From positions 1 to 62,554 of the forward strand of contig JAHFVD010000016.1 of the NCBI GenBank assembly GCA_023264735.1: a stretch of DNA of 62,554 nt. The letters are read 5' to 3'. The stretch is from Mycobacterium sp. GTDB taxonomy: Bacteria; Actinomycetota; Actinomycetes; Mycobacteriales; Mycobacteriaceae. The notes beneath the pieces are model-generated. The model was not told the DNA's origin, ran no database searches, and saw only the letters and a list, made by a program, of their open reading frames with translations. Made by a program: the position numbers and the translations under genes. The stretch's first letter is position 1. The number at the start of each line of letters is the position of its first letter. This document shows positions 18,766 to 29,524 of this stretch, piece after piece.

Positions 18766-20019
18766 TCAGGCGTACTCGAGCTCGTACGCCAGGTCGCGGT
18801 GCACGTGGGCGTCGATACCCTTCTCCTCCACCTCGGTGGGGATCCGGATGCCCATCGTCTTCTTGATGGCGAATGCGATGACGAACGCAATCACGAACGA
18901 ATAGACCATCACCGCACCGGCGGCGACCGCCTGCCGCCATAGCTGGTCGAAACCGCCGCCGTAGAACACGCCGTTGACCTTGTTCGGCATGGTGTCGCTG
19001 GCCAGGAAGCCGATCAGCAGGGTGCCGATGACACCACCGACGAGGTGGACGCCGACGACGTCGAGCGAATCGTCGTAGCCGAACTTCTCCTTGAGTCCCA
19101 CGGCGTAAGGGCAGATGGCGCCTGCGACCAGGCCGAGGATGATGGCGCCGACCGGCGTCACCGAACCACAGGCCGGGGTGATCGCGACCAGGCCGGTGAT
19201 GGCACCCGCGGCCGCACCGACGCCGGTGACGTGGCCGTCCTTGATCTTCTCCACCGCCAGCCAGGCCAGGGTGGCCGCGCAGGTGGCGACGAACGTGGTG
19301 ACCATGACGATGGCTGCCGAGTTGCCCGCGGCCAGTGCCGAACCGCCGTTGAACGCATACCAGCCGGCCCACAGCAGGCCGGCGCCGAGCAGGGTCAGCG
19401 GGACGTTGTGCGGCTTACGCAGCTTGCCCCAGCTAGCGCCCTTCCCGAGCACGATGGCCACCGCAAGTGCGGCCGCGCCGGCGTTGATATGCACCGCGGT
19501 ACCACCCGCGAAGTCAATTGCCTTGAGGTTGTTGGCAATCCAGCCGCCGACCGAGTCGGGGGTGACGACACCGTTGAAGGCGAACACCCAGTGCGCGACG
19601 GGGAAGTAGACCAGAACTGCCCACAGTGTCGCGAAGACCATCCAGGCGGCGAACTTCATCCGGTCGGCCGCTGCGCCGGAGATCAGCGCCACGGTGATCG
19701 CGGCGAACAGCGCCTGGAACAACGCGAACAAACTGACCGGCAGACCGGAGATGGTGGTCTGCGACTCCAACAGGTTCTTCATCCCGGCGAATTCGGTGAA
19801 ACTGCCGACGAATCCGCCGTAGGAGGTGCCGAATGTCATGGAGAATCCGAACAGGATCCACAGCACGCCGACGATGGCAACTGCGCCGAACGTCATCATC
19901 ATCATGTTGGTCGAGCTCTTGACCGAGACCATGCCGCCGTAGAACAGCGCGAGGCCCGGGATCATCATCGTCAGCCCGATGATGCAACACAGCATGAAGG
20001 CTGTGGTCCCTGTATCCAT
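18766..20019 (-). CDS. amt: Ammonium/methylammonium transporter Amt
   Basis: 417 residues, about eleven membrane helices. The channel twin-histidines correspond to GGTAVHINAGAAAL and DVVGVHLVGGVIG; the external aromatic gate is in ALFQALFAAITVAL, and the GAAADRMKFAAW signature follows. It is first in a seven-gene same-strand series and has a GlnR-like site upstream, so it is expected to be induced by nitrogen limitation. There is no glnK/PII gene beside it, unlike the main amtB-glnK-glnD locus of mycobacteria, so this is an additional Amt dedicated to the linked pathway. Amt proteins also carry methylammonium, which fits the neighbours. Confidence 0.93.
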   Translation of the reverse strand: MDTGTTAFMLCCIIGLTMMIPGLALFYGGMVSVKSSTNMMMMTFGAVAIVGVLWILFGFSMTFGTSYGGFVGSFTEFAGMKNLLESQTTISGLPVSLFALFQALFAAITVALISGAAADRMKFAAWMVFATLWAVLVYFPVAHWVFAFNGVVTPDSVGGWIANNLKAIDFAGGTAVHINAGAAALAVAIVLGKGASWGKLRKPHNVPLTLLGAGLLWAGWYAFNGGSALAAGNSAAIVMVTTFVATCAATLAWLAVEKIKDGHVTGVGAAAGAITGLVAITPACGSVTPVGAIILGLVAGAICPYAVGLKEKFGYDDSLDVVGVHLVGGVIGTLLIGFLASDTMPNKVNGVFYGGGFDQLWRQAVAAGAVMVYSFVIAFVIAFAIKKTMGIRIPTEVEEKGIDAHVHRDLAYELEYA

Positions 20020-20076
20020 CTAATCTCCTGCGAGGTGGGTGGCCCTAGACGGTTGGGCCGTTCACCGGCAGTGAAC

Positions 20077-20094
20077 GTTGTTTCTGTTACGTAG
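20077..20094 (-). promoter_or_regulatory. Putative GlnR binding site upstream of amt
   Basis: Minus strand CTACGTAACAGAAACAAC contains AC-N9-AC (20080-20092) and a GAAAC half site spaced six bases after CTAC, resembling actinobacterial GlnR boxes (AC-n9-AC; gTnAC-n6-GaAAC). It lies about 60 bp before the amt start. From memory, orthologous amt clusters belong to the GlnR regulon in M. smegmatis. Confidence 0.5.
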
Positions 20095-20154
20095 ACGACC
20101 TCGCGGTGTTGCCGCCGCGTTAAACGTCGGCCTGCACGGCTACGCTGGCTGATC

Positions 20155-20598
20155 ATGCAACGACGACCGCGCTGGGTCCTCACGATCACGGTGGTGGTCA
20201 TCGCGATTGGTGTCGCCGTGTGGTCGAAGTATTTCGACGGCCCGCCGGAGAAGTGCAAACCGGTGATCGACTTCTTGGACTTCAGCCGGTCGCAGGCGGC
20301 AAAGATCGACTCCAAAGGCAATGAAGGCGTGCCGACGGTCGCCGAAGATGCCAACTACAAGGATTGGGCCGACGGGCTGGCCGAGCGGGCGCAGAAGGTG
20401 ACCGATCCCGGGCTCGCGGCGCAGGCCACCGAGGTCGCGCAGCTGGCCAACCAGTTCGTCTCCGGGCTGCCGACGCTGCGCGCCCAGACCCAAGCGCGGG
20501 CACCCGGTGCGCCGGCGCCGCCCCAGGTCTACGAGATGTCACTACTCAACGACAGGATCGTCGCCAAGCTCGGGGACATGCGGCACACCTGCTCCTAA
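20155..20598 (+). CDS. Membrane-anchored protein of unknown function
   Basis: 147 residues. A basic start (MQRRPRW) leads into one hydrophobic segment (VLTITVVVIAIGVAVW, residues 8-23), so it is a signal anchor or uncleaved leader. The exported part is helical, with paired cysteines near each end (EKCKP at about 34 and RHTCS at the C-terminus) that could form a disulfide. I recognise no domain. It diverges from amt, and its last 57 bp overlap the convergent nitroreductase gene. Confidence 0.7.
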   Translation: MQRRPRWVLTITVVVIAIGVAVWSKYFDGPPEKCKPVIDFLDFSRSQAAKIDSKGNEGVPTVAEDANYKDWADGLAERAQKVTDPGLAAQATEVAQLANQFVSGLPTLRAQTQARAPGAPAPPQVYEMSLLNDRIVAKLGDMRHTCS

Positions 20599-21192
20599 CG
20601 ATGGCCATGCTCCTGACCAGTTGAGGACGATCTGGTCCAGCGGCAGCCGCTCCCGCGGCCTGCTGTCGCGTTCGGCGATCTCCGGGGCCACCCGCGCGTA
20701 GTCGCCCTGGCATCCGGCGGCGACCACGGCCAGCGGGCGCACCCCCTCGGGCAGCTCGAACGCGGCGCGCGCACCGTCGACGTCAAAGCCGGCCATCGGA
20801 TGCGCGATCAGGCCCTGGGCGACCGCCTCGACGGAGAGGTTCGCGATCGCCGCACCCGCGTCGACCGCGGAGTAGAGCGCGGTGCGATCGTCTTCGCCCT
20901 GGTCAGCGCACACCAGGATCAGTGCGCTCGCGGCGTGGGCGTAGCTGTTGCCACGCCTCAGCAGCCCGGCGATCGTTTTGAACGCCTCAGTGCCACGCAG
21001 CCCCACTACATACCGCACCGGCTGCCGATGCCCCCAGGTCGCGGCCCAGCGAGCCGCCTCCAGCAGGGCGGTCAGCTGCTCGGACGTGACCACCGCGTCG
21101 GGGTCGAAGGCCCGCGGACTCCACCTCGCGGCGATCGGCGGGTGGATCGGCACGCGGGTCCGGGCGCGACGGTCGCCGGGTTGGTCAGCCAC
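20542..21192 (-). CDS. Nitroreductase-family flavoprotein
   Basis: 216 residues of the NfsA/FRase fold. The FMN-phosphate grip is [13 protein letters not shown] near residue 23, followed by [21 protein letters not shown] and, in the C-terminal half, [23 protein letters not shown] with the usual glycine-poor interface. Members reduce nitro groups, quinones or enones with NAD(P)H; the substrate here is unknown. It is monocistronic and divergent from lysC across 94 bp. Confidence 0.85.
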   Translation of the reverse strand: MADQPGDRRARTRVPIHPPIAARWSPRAFDPDAVVTSEQLTALLEAARWAATWGHRQPVRYVVGLRGTEAFKTIAGLLRRGNSYAHAASALILVCADQGEDDRTALYSAVDAGAAIANLSVEAVAQGLIAHPMAGFDVDGARAAFELPEGVRPLAVVAAGCQGDYARVAPEIAERDSRPRERLPLDQIVLNWSGAWPSLGAGVPHVPELGDDPVVE

Positions 21193-21286
21193 GGCCGCGA
21201 CGTTACCGCCGATCCGGCCGGGAAAAGCAGGTGCTTCGACCCCTTATCCTTGTAGCCGACATCCCACTCTTTCGAAAGGGCAGACA

Positions 21287-23625
<2,339 letters not shown>

Positions 23626-23637
23626 GGCCGATTCCCC

Positions 23638-24786
23638 TTGCGCCGAAACCGACGTTTGGGCGCGAAACTGCGAGTAGTTTGCGCCATTTCGTCGATCTCG
23701 ACGCTGGTGCTGACTCCGGCTGCGGCCGCTGACCCGCCCAACCCGGCGCCCGATCCGATCCTGTCGCCGCTGGCGCCGGGCCAGGTGGTGCGCATCGGGC
23801 CGATCGCGGGCACCGGCACTCCGACCCGCGACTATGGCATCGGCGCCACCGATCTGTGCGAATTCATGGAATTCCCAACCGAATTGCTGCAGATCTGCGG
23901 TGACAGCTTTGCCGGGCAGGGCGTCGGATTTGGCGGCTGGTTGTCGCCAGTCGCGCTCCGCGTCTCCGGCGACTCGGTCGACGACCCCGGCGGAGTGCGC
24001 TACACCGGGGTCACCGGCGTCGACAAGCCGCTGCTGGCCGATGCCACCCCGGCCGGCTCCTCTCAGCTGCCGGCCGGCGTCGTGCAGATCAACCGGCAGA
24101 ACTACTTGTTGGTGACTACCACCAAGGACCTGGTGCCACAGACGTCGCGACTGGTGAAAGCTCAAGCCGGACAGGGTGGTTGGCAGACCATTGCCGGTTC
24201 GCAGCGCCCCGCGGCCTATGCGGGTGGACGGCAGACGCAGATCAGCGGCTACTACAGCCCGATTCCCACGTTCGACTCGCAAACCGGCTGGGTGTACATC
24301 GTGGCCAACAACTTCGACCGGTCCGGGCCGGTGGTGCTCTACCGCGCCACCCCGGAGACATTCACCGATCGTTCCCGATGGCAGGGCTGGGCCGGTGGTC
24401 CCGGTGGCGGCTGGAACAAGACGCCGACCCCGTTGTGGCCCGACCGCGTCGGGGAGATGAGCCTGCGTGAGGTCGACGGCAAGCCGGTGCTGTCGTACTT
24501 CAATGCCAGTACCGGCAACATGGAGATGCGGGTGGCCTACGACCCGACCGGGTTGGGCACCGCCCCGGTGACGACGGTGGTGCAGGCAGGCACTTGGCCC
24601 GACCCGGTGGAGAGCCTGCCGTCACCCGATGACAACAGGCTCGCGCAACCGTACGGCGGCTACATTTCGCCGGGCTCGACGCTCGACGAGGTGCGGGTGT
24701 TCATCAGTCAGTGGAATACCGCCCCGCGCGATCGGGCGCCCTACCGAGTGCTGCAGTTCGCGGTGAACCCGTTCAAACCGTGGTGA
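23638..24786 (+). CDS. Exported DUF4185 protein
   Basis: TTG start, 382 residues (Rv3707c-like position and size). A basic N-terminus and hydrophobic VVCAISSISTLVLTPAAAADPP indicate a cleaved signal peptide. The remainder matches DUF4185, a beta-propeller-like, possibly glycan-associated domain, with repeats such as GYYSPIPTFDSQTGWVYIVANNFD and EMSLREVDGKPVLSYFNAST. The first 23 codons coincide with copy 2 of the 65-bp dispersed element, so the true start could lie within or after it; no in-frame ATG follows before the leader. It follows asd by 12 bp and may be cotranscribed. Confidence 0.8.
   Translation: MRRNRRLGAKLRVVCAISSISTLVLTPAAAADPPNPAPDPILSPLAPGQVVRIGPIAGTGTPTRDYGIGATDLCEFMEFPTELLQICGDSFAGQGVGFGGWLSPVALRVSGDSVDDPGGVRYTGVTGVDKPLLADATPAGSSQLPAGVVQINRQNYLLVTTTKDLVPQTSRLVKAQAGQGGWQTIAGSQRPAAYAGGRQTQISGYYSPIPTFDSQTGWVYIVANNFDRSGPVVLYRATPETFTDRSRWQGWAGGPGGGWNKTPTPLWPDRVGEMSLREVDGKPVLSYFNASTGNMEMRVAYDPTGLGTAPVTTVVQAGTWPDPVESLPSPDDNRLAQPYGGYISPGSTLDEVRVFISQWNTAPRDRAPYRVLQFAVNPFKPW
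23640..23704 (+). repeat. 65-bp dispersed palindromic element, copy 2
   Basis: Starts GCGCCGAAACCGAC and ends GTCGATCTCGACGC. The centre is an inverted repeat, GGCGCgAAACT / AGTTTGCGCC around GCGAGT. Gap-free match to the reverse strand of 971-1035; termini shared with 27177-27241. Confidence 0.75.
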
Positions 24787-24991
24787 CAGGGTTCATGAGC
24801 TTCGCCCGTATGCGCACTGCTTGAATTTGGGCAACTCCCAAGAGCAACACCGGCCACAGCAACCCTGACGCGAGGGCGAGGGGGATGCGAACCCGATCAC
24901 GAACGGCCTCACCTGCATGACAAGCGTCAGAGAACACCCATGCCAGGAAGGTGAACAGCGGTATGCCGGTGACATAAAGGTAGAACGGCAC
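24773..24991 (-). CDS. Small two-helix membrane protein
   Basis: 72 residues, GTG start with a strong Shine-Dalgarno (AAGGAGAG) 7 nt upstream. Two hydrophobic segments (FYLYVTGIPLFTFLAWVF and IPLALASGLLWPVLLLGVAQ) flank a charged loop with one Cys/His pair (DACHAGE). No family recognised. The gene is convergent with the DUF4185 gene and overlaps its end by 14 bp. The good ribosome site and membrane pattern argue that it is real. Confidence 0.65.
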   Translation of the reverse strand: MPFYLYVTGIPLFTFLAWVFSDACHAGEAVRDRVRIPLALASGLLWPVLLLGVAQIQAVRIRAKLMNPVTTV

Positions 24992-25166
24992 CGTTCACTC
25001 TCCTTCTAAGCAACCCCAGCAACATCGTCGCAAAATTCGCTGATGCTGTCCAGTTCTACAACCTGCAAGCGTGACCCAGCCACCCCACAGCCCGGCAACA
25101 CCATTCATAGCCAACTCAAAGGCGCGACATAGCCCCCGCTGGGTAGCAGGCTCGCATGATCAATTC

Positions 25167-25598
25167 ATGACCGAAACACCTGAGCAGGCCGAAGAGCCCG
25201 CCACTAGCCCTGTCGCCACTTTGCCGCCGCCACCGCCTCCCCCCGCGTACGTCGCGCCGGTCCCGGTTGCCCCCGGTCCCAACCGGCTCTACCAGGCCGT
25301 TGCGTGGGTGGCCATCGTCGCGGGAACAATTTTCATCGTCGGCGCCGTTTTCTTCACAGGCTTCGCCCTCGGACGTCACAGCGGCACCGGCGGCGGCTGG
25401 CATCACCACCACCAAGGTGGCGGAGATTCACAGGAGTTTCACCACCGAGGCGGACCCGGGATGATGCCGGGCATGGGACCCTGGGGTCCAATGGGTCCTG
25501 GCGGACCCGGTGGCCCCAACGCCGGTCCCGGATTCGCCCCCGGCGGACCGGGTAGCACCGGCCCCGGTGCTACGGCCACACCCACGCCGCGTCCCTGA
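25167..25598 (+). CDS. Proline- and glycine-rich single-span membrane protein
   Basis: ATG at 25167 gives 143 residues (MTETPEQAEEP). A Pro-rich cytosolic segment (PPPPPPPAYVAPVP) leads to one transmembrane helix (VAWVAIVAGTIFIVGAVFFTGFALG, about 48-72). The exterior starts with a His-rich patch (GGGWHHHHQGGG) and continues with GPMGPGGPGGP-type repeats. Position and character match the proline-rich Rv3706c of M. tuberculosis. The His cluster could bind metal, but that is conjecture. A strong terminator follows. Confidence 0.75.
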   Translation: MTETPEQAEEPATSPVATLPPPPPPPAYVAPVPVAPGPNRLYQAVAWVAIVAGTIFIVGAVFFTGFALGRHSGTGGGWHHHHQGGGDSQEFHHRGGPGMMPGMGPWGPMGPGGPGGPNAGPGFAPGGPGSTGPGATATPTPRP

Positions 25599-25614
25599 CG
25601 TAGCGACCGAGCTG

Positions 25615-25652
25615 CCCAGCGCCCTCACCCCCCGGAGGGCGCTGGGCTTTCG
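25615..25652 (+). terminator. Intrinsic terminator
   Basis: Perfect 12-bp stem (CCCAGCGCCCTC at 25615-25626 with GAGGGCGCTGGG at 25635-25646), 8-nt loop, followed by CTTTCGGTT. It separates the proline-rich gene from the catalase gene. Confidence 0.85.
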
Positions 25653-25722
25653 GTTGTGATGCGACCGTGCTTCGCGGGTACCCGCTCCTCGAATGGCCCA
25701 CAGCCTGAGAGGGGCACCAAAA

Positions 25723-27177
25723 ATGACAGAGAAGTACGCAACGACCGACGCCGGTGCGCCGGTCCCGAGTGTCGAGCATTCCCTGACCGTCGGACCCGAC
25801 GGTCCGATCCTGCTGCAGGACCACTACCTGATCGAGCAGATGGCCAACTTCAACCGGGAGCGGATCCCGGAGCGTCAGCCGCATGCCAAGGGCGGCGGTG
25901 CGTTCGGCCATTTCGAGGTGACCAACGACGTCAGCCAGTACACCAAGGCGGCGTTCCTGCAGCCGGGCACCAAGACCGAGATGGTGGCGAGGTTCTCGAC
26001 CGTCGCCGGCGAGCGCGGCAGCCCAGATACCTGGCGTGACCCGCGTGGCTTCGCGCTGAAGTTCTACACCTCCGAAGGCAACTTCGACATGGTCGGCAAC
26101 AACACCCCGGTGTTCTTCGTGCGCGACCCGATGAAGTTCCAGAACTTCATCCGTAGCCAGAAACGTATGGCCGCCAACAACCTTCGCGACCACAACATGC
26201 AGTGGGACTTCTGGACGCTGGTGCCCGAGTCCGCGCATCAGGTGACCTATCTGATGGGGGACCGCGGCATCCCGAAGACATGGCGGCACATGAATGGCTA
26301 CTCCAGCCACACCTACAGCTGGATCAACGCCGGCGGCGAACTGTTCTGGGTGAAGTACCACTTCAAGACCGATCAGGGTGTCGAGTTCCTCAGTCAGGAA
26401 GATGCCGATCGCATCGCGGGCGAGGACGGTGACTACCACCAGCGCGACCTCTTCAACACCATCGCGGCCGGCGACTACCCGACCTGGACGCTCAAGGTGC
26501 AGGTCATGCCGTTCGAGAACGCGAAGACCTACCGGATCAACCCGTTCGACCTGACCAAGATCTGGCCGCATGCCGATTACCCGCTAATCGACGTCGGCAC
26601 AATGACGTTGAACCGCAATGTCGTCGACTATCACGCCCAGATCGAGCAGGCGGCCTTCGAACCCAACAACATCGTGCCCGGGACCGGGTTGTCCCCGGAC
26701 AAGATGCTGTTGGCGCGCGGGTTCTCCTACGCCGACGCCCACCGTCACCGACTCGGCGTGAACTACAAGCAGATCCCGGTCAACGAGCCCAAGGTCGAGG
26801 TGAACGCCTACTCCAAAGATGGGGCGATGCGTATCCGCAACACGACCGATCCGGTGTACGCACCCAACTCGATGGGCGGGCCGGTCGCCGACGATCCGCG
26901 GCGGGTCGCCGAAGCGCACTGGACCTCCGACGGAGACATGGTCCGCACCGCGTACACGCTTCGCCCCGATGACGACGACTGGGGCCAAGCCGGCACGTTG
27001 GTCCGGGATGTCTTGGACGACGAGGCCCGAGACCGCCTTGCGCACAACATTATTGGGCATGTTTCCGACGGCGTGAGGGAGCCCGTGCTGTCCAGGGTGT
27101 TCGCGTATTGGAGCAACGTCGACGCCGAGCTCGGCAAGAAAGTCGAAGAAGGAGTGCGCGGCAAAGCCGATCAATAG
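25723..27177 (+). CDS. katA: Monofunctional heme catalase
   Basis: ATG at 25723 (GAGAGGGG upstream) gives 484 residues, a small-subunit clade 3 catalase that converts hydrogen peroxide to water and oxygen. The catalytic His54 is in [12 protein letters not shown], the Asn127 in [12 protein letters not shown], and the proximal heme Tyr near 337 in [30 protein letters not shown] replaces the more usual RVVHAKGAG, a mild divergence. Immediately downstream are a strong hairpin and the remnant of ohr, another peroxide-defence gene, suggesting an old oxidative-stress cluster. Confidence 0.95.
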   Translation: MTEKYATTDAGAPVPSVEHSLTVGPDGPILLQDHYLIEQMANFNRERIPERQPHAKGGGAFGHFEVTNDVSQYTKAAFLQPGTKTEMVARFSTVAGERGSPDTWRDPRGFALKFYTSEGNFDMVGNNTPVFFVRDPMKFQNFIRSQKRMAANNLRDHNMQWDFWTLVPESAHQVTYLMGDRGIPKTWRHMNGYSSHTYSWINAGGELFWVKYHFKTDQGVEFLSQEDADRIAGEDGDYHQRDLFNTIAAGDYPTWTLKVQVMPFENAKTYRINPFDLTKIWPHADYPLIDVGTMTLNRNVVDYHAQIEQAAFEPNNIVPGTGLSPDKMLLARGFSYADAHRHRLGVNYKQIPVNEPKVEVNAYSKDGAMRIRNTTDPVYAPNSMGGPVADDPRRVAEAHWTSDGDMVRTAYTLRPDDDDWGQAGTLVRDVLDDEARDRLAHNIIGHVSDGVREPVLSRVFAYWSNVDAELGKKVEEGVRGKADQ

Positions 27178-27241
27178 CGCCGAAATCGACATGGGGGTTG
27201 TGATTGCTGAATTTTCACGACCCTCATGTCGATCTCGCGGC
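27177..27241 (+). repeat. 65-bp dispersed palindromic element, copy 3; possible katA terminator
   Basis: Begins one base into the katA stop codon. Left arm 27182-27205 and right arm 27213-27236 form a stem of about 22 bp in the plus-strand RNA with two G-U pairs and one mismatch. Its termini (GCGCCGAAATCGAC and GTCGATCTCG) and its length match copies 1 and 2, although the core sequence differs. It could stop or stabilise the katA transcript. Confidence 0.65.
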
Positions 27242-27279
27242 CAATTAAAACGGTGGGCCGAGCTGGCATGATCGATTCC

Positions 27280-27513
27280 ATGAGTATCGATGTCATCTAC
27301 ACCGCGGAGTCGACGGCCAGCGGCGGGGGACGCGACGGACATGTGAAGTCTTCGGACAATCGCATCGATCTGGACACCAGGCCGCCGAAGGCGGCCGGTG
27401 GCGGCGGTGAGGGCACGAATCCCGAGGAGCTGATGAACAAGGCGCACCAGGTGTGTCCGTACTCCAAGGCCACCCGCGGCAACATCGACGTCACGCTGAC
27501 CGCCGAGGTCTGA
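27280..27513 (+). pseudogene. ohr: Internally deleted organic hydroperoxide resistance gene
   Basis: 77 codons. Residues 1-51 (MSIDVIYTAESTASGGGRDG... through EGTNPEEL) match the start of Ohr, and residues 52-77 (MNKAHQVCPYSKATRGNIDV) match its end. About 65 residues in between are missing, including the FAAGYAACF segment with the peroxidatic cysteine. Only the resolving Cys (Cys59) remains. The reading frame is kept across the join, at a GAGCTG/CAGCTG-like junction. Ohr dimers reduce lipid and organic hydroperoxides; this product cannot do so by the known mechanism. It could be a silent relic or, less likely, a new small protein. Confidence 0.85.
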
Positions 27514-27517
27514 GCCG

Positions 27518-28168
27518 ATGCGACCCATTGTCGCGGCGGTCGCCGCGTTGGCCGCCGGTGTCACCGGCTTCGCCACTGCCGGACCGGCGCAGGCCCGTCC
27601 GTCGGATCCGGGCGTGGTGTCCTACGCCGTGCTGGGCAGGGGTTCGGTCGGCAATATCGTTGGCGCCCCGATGACCTGGGAAGCGGTGAACACCGACCCG
27701 GTGCAGACGTACTGGGTGGACCTTCCGGTCTGCAATAACTGGGCCGATATCGGGCTGCCCGAGGTGTACCTCGATCCCGACCTCGCGTCGTTCAACAGTG
27801 CGGTGACCCAGACCTCCGCGACCGACCAGAACCATCTGGTCAAGCAGGCCATCGGGGTGTTCGCCACCGCCGATGCCGCCGCCCGCGCATTCCACCGCGT
27901 CACCGATCGCACCGTCGGCTGCCCCGGCCAGACCACGGCCATGCACCTGGAGGACGGAACCACGCAGGTGTGGTCGTTCGGCGGGGTGGCGCCAACGGCC
28001 ACCGATGCGGTGTGGGTCAAGCAAGAAGTGGGTACTGATCGTCGGTGCTTCACCCAGACCCGGCTGCGGGAGAACGTGCTGCTCCAGGCCAAGGTCTGTC
28101 AGTCCGGCAACGGCGGCCCCGCGGTCAACGTGCTGGCCGGTGCCATGCAGAACACGCTGGGCCAATAG
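27518..28168 (+). CDS. Secreted PknH-like sensor-domain protein
   Basis: 216 residues. Signal peptide at 1-26 (MRPIVAAVAALAAGVTGFATAGPAQA). The mature part resembles the extracellular domain of PknH and lipoproteins such as LppH: a compact domain with four cysteines (VCNNW, GCPGQ, RCFTQ, VCQSG) likely forming two disulfides. No lipobox is present, so it is probably released. It starts 4 bp after the ohr remnant and lies where Rv3705c sits upstream of the ergothioneine genes in M. tuberculosis. The ligand is unknown. Confidence 0.75.
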   Translation: MRPIVAAVAALAAGVTGFATAGPAQARPSDPGVVSYAVLGRGSVGNIVGAPMTWEAVNTDPVQTYWVDLPVCNNWADIGLPEVYLDPDLASFNSAVTQTSATDQNHLVKQAIGVFATADAAARAFHRVTDRTVGCPGQTTAMHLEDGTTQVWSFGGVAPTATDAVWVKQEVGTDRRCFTQTRLRENVLLQAKVCQSGNGGPAVNVLAGAMQNTLGQ

Positions 28169-28234
28169 CCAGGTCACAGATGCGTAAGCCTGGAGCGAAG
28201 AAATTTGTCGGTGCGGTCACCGAAGATGGATGCC

Positions 28235-29524
28235 ATGACGTTCGTCGTCACGTCTGAGCCGGGTCGAGCACGCAGCGGCCCGGCCGCCGGCGAGCGCGTT
28301 CTGGCCAGCTCATCCTCGGCCGCGTTGCACATCGCCGGCGCTTCCCTGGAGCACGGCCCGATCGGCCGGGTGGGGCTGGAACTCGAGGCGCACTGCTTCG
28401 ACCTGCATGATCCGCGCCGTCGGCCGGAGTGGTCGGAACTCAAGGACGTGATCGCCACGGCGGGGCCGCTGCCCGGTGGCAGTGCCGTCACTGTGGAGCC
28501 CGGCGGTGCCGTTGAACTGTCCGGCCCACCGGAGGACGGGCCGGTGGCCGCGATCGCCGCGTTGGTCGCCGACCGGGCGGCTCTACGGTCAACGTTCGCC
28601 GAAGCGGGCCTCGGCCTGGCCCTGTTGGGCGCCGACCCGCTGCGGAGCCCGCACCGGGTCAATCCCGGCGCTCGCTATCAGGCCATGGAACGTTTCTTCA
28701 CCGCCTCGCGTACCGGGCGCGCGGGTGCGGCGATGATGACGTCGACCGCCTCGATCCAGATCAACCTCGACGCCGGTCCCCGCGACGGCTGGGCTGACCG
28801 GGTGCGGCTCGCGCATGCGCTCGGCCCGACGATGATCGCGATCGCCGCCAATTCACCGCTGCTCGCCGGGCGCTTCACCGGCTGGGTCTCCAGCCGCCAG
28901 CGGGTGTGGAGCCAGCTGGATTCGGCACGCTGCGGACCGATCCTCGGCGCCAGCGGCGACGACCCGTGCACCGACTGGGCCCGCTACGCGCTGAAAGCGC
29001 CGGTGATGCTGGTGCACGCCCCGGAGGCGGTCGCGGTCACCGAGCATGTCCCATTCGCCCACTGGGCCGACGGGCTCGTCCTCCTGGGTGACCGCAGGCC
29101 CACCACCGCCGACCTCGATTACCACCTGACCACGCTGTTCCCGCCGGTCCGCCCGCGGCGCTGGCTGGAGATCCGCTATCTCGACAGCGTGCCCGACGAA
29201 CTGTTGCCGGCGGTGGTGTTCCTGATGGTGACGCTGCTCGACGATCCGGTTGCTGCCGAGCTGGCCGCCGAAGCCGTCGAACCGGTCGCCACGGCGTGGG
29301 ACCTGGCCGCCCGAGTCGGGTTGAAGGAAGACCGGCTCTACGTGGCCGCCAACCGCTGCGTGGCCGTGGCCGCCGAACGCGCACCCGCGGAATTATCCGA
29401 GTCGATGCAACGGTTGGTGCAGAGCGTGGAGAACGGCCGCAGCCCCGCCGACGATTTCGCCGACAACGCCATCAGCAACGGTATCGAGGGCGCCGTGCTG
29501 CAGGTGGCCAGGGCGACGGCGTGA
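28235..29524 (+). CDS. egtA: Glutamate-cysteine ligase EgtA
   Basis: ATG at 28235 chosen (429 residues, [11 protein letters not shown]); ATG at 28226 is also in frame. A GCS2/GshA-type ligase making gamma-glutamylcysteine for ergothioneine. [12 protein letters not shown] is the glutamate/metal strand (E-x-E), then [19 protein letters not shown] and [12 protein letters not shown] with the active-site Arg. The stop overlaps the egtB GTG start in GTGA. This is the first of five coupled genes. Confidence 0.94.
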   Translation: MTFVVTSEPGRARSGPAAGERVLASSSSAALHIAGASLEHGPIGRVGLELEAHCFDLHDPRRRPEWSELKDVIATAGPLPGGSAVTVEPGGAVELSGPPEDGPVAAIAALVADRAALRSTFAEAGLGLALLGADPLRSPHRVNPGARYQAMERFFTASRTGRAGAAMMTSTASIQINLDAGPRDGWADRVRLAHALGPTMIAIAANSPLLAGRFTGWVSSRQRVWSQLDSARCGPILGASGDDPCTDWARYALKAPVMLVHAPEAVAVTEHVPFAHWADGLVLLGDRRPTTADLDYHLTTLFPPVRPRRWLEIRYLDSVPDELLPAVVFLMVTLLDDPVAAELAAEAVEPVATAWDLAARVGLKEDRLYVAANRCVAVAAERAPAELSESMQRLVQSVENGRSPADDFADNAISNGIEGAVLQVARATA

